A stretch of 6,379 nucleotides of DNA. It comes from Spirochaetota bacterium (lineage in GTDB: Bacteria > Spirochaetota > B62-G9). The stretch spans positions 1 through 6,379 of the forward strand of contig JALXDB010000202.1 in NCBI GenBank assembly GCA_026990615.1, written 5' to 3'. The notes under the pieces are model-generated. The model saw only the letters and a list, made by a program, of their open reading frames with translations, had not been told where the DNA came from and made no database searches. Position numbers and translations under genes: made by a program. Below are positions 6,164 to 6,379 of the stretch, one piece after another (positions within the stretch are counted from its first letter, which is position 1; each line of letters begins with the position of its first letter).

Positions 6164-6379
6164 ATGAAAGCTATACTGTTGGCGGCTGGTGCATCAAGAA
6201 GATTGCAACCATTAACACAAAACACTCCAAAATGCCTCATTAAAATAGGCGACAAAACCATTCTCGAACATCAACTTGATTCCGTTGTCGAAGCCGGCAT
6301 AAGAGATGTAGTTATCGTTGTAGGATACCTTAAAAACATGATAATTGACTTTGTAAATAAAAATTACAGCAGCCTGAAC
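6164..6379 (+). CDS. Sugar-phosphate / phosphocholine-type nucleotidyltransferase (partial, runs off window)
   Basis: The 72 visible residues are the N-terminus of the NTP_transferase superfamily. The nucleotide-binding signature is at residues 5-29: LLAAGASRRL, PLT, then PKCLIKIGD. It is followed by KTILEHQLDSVVEAGIRDVVIVVGYLKNMI. Enzymes with this start transfer a nucleotidyl group from NTP to a sugar-1-phosphate or to phosphocholine, for surface polysaccharide, lipid or osmolyte synthesis. The PKCL...KTILE...GIRD pattern is closest in my judgement to the LicC-like and mannose-1-phosphate guanylyltransferase-like branches. The substrate cannot be decided without the rest. The ATG at 6164 is supported by GGAGA at 6152-6156, seven bases upstream. 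It is transcribed divergently from carAB with its own candidate promoter, so a shared role with pyrimidine synthesis is not implied, although such enzymes consume nucleotides. Confidence 0.9.
   Translation, partial: MKAILLAAGASRRLQPLTQNTPKCLIKIGDKTILEHQLDSVVEAGIRDVVIVVGYLKNMIIDFVNKNYSSLN

Overview
The window comes from an AT-rich bacterial chromosome. ATA and AGA codons are common, Shine-Dalgarno sites precede several genes, and the carbamoyl-phosphate synthetase is the bacterial two-subunit type. Nothing visible fixes the phylum. The window is mostly conserved housekeeping genes, with long gene-poor spacers that hold remnants and repeats.

Left part (1-426, + strand): the last 34 codons of an unidentified gene, then after 33 bases a complete DUF503/YlxP-family gene. 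Together they look like the end of an operon. Bases 427-1179 contain no convincing full gene. They hold a cluster of ACTTTAAC motifs that could form two mutually exclusive hairpins (676-768), and a 30-codon minus-strand reading frame that resembles the start of an IS256-type transposase. That frame has a strong ribosome binding site lying partly inside a perfect 12-bp inverted repeat (887-955). The spacer ends with a likely intrinsic terminator for carB (1099-1169).

Centre (1180-5692, - strand): carA followed by carB, encoding the glutaminase and synthetase subunits of carbamoyl-phosphate synthetase, which feeds pyrimidine and arginine synthesis. Both are full length with their catalytic residues present. 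They are separated by 145 bases rather than overlapping, and that gap contains a possible internal promoter. carA carries about 27 extra codons centred on a C5/G5 palindrome (5367-5391) read in frame as PPFFKRG. This looks like a short palindromic repeat that has inserted into a conserved gene without breaking it.

Right part: a 465-base divergent spacer (5699-6163) with candidate promoters for carAB on the minus strand and for the next gene on the plus strand, and a 10-bp AT-rich palindrome just ahead of carA. The window ends inside a nucleotidyltransferase gene of the sugar-1-phosphate or phosphocholine type (6164 to the edge).

No complete new multi-gene system is visible. The most interesting signals are the in-frame repeat inside carA, the transposase remnant with an apparently self-masking leader, and the ACTTTAAC hairpin cluster.
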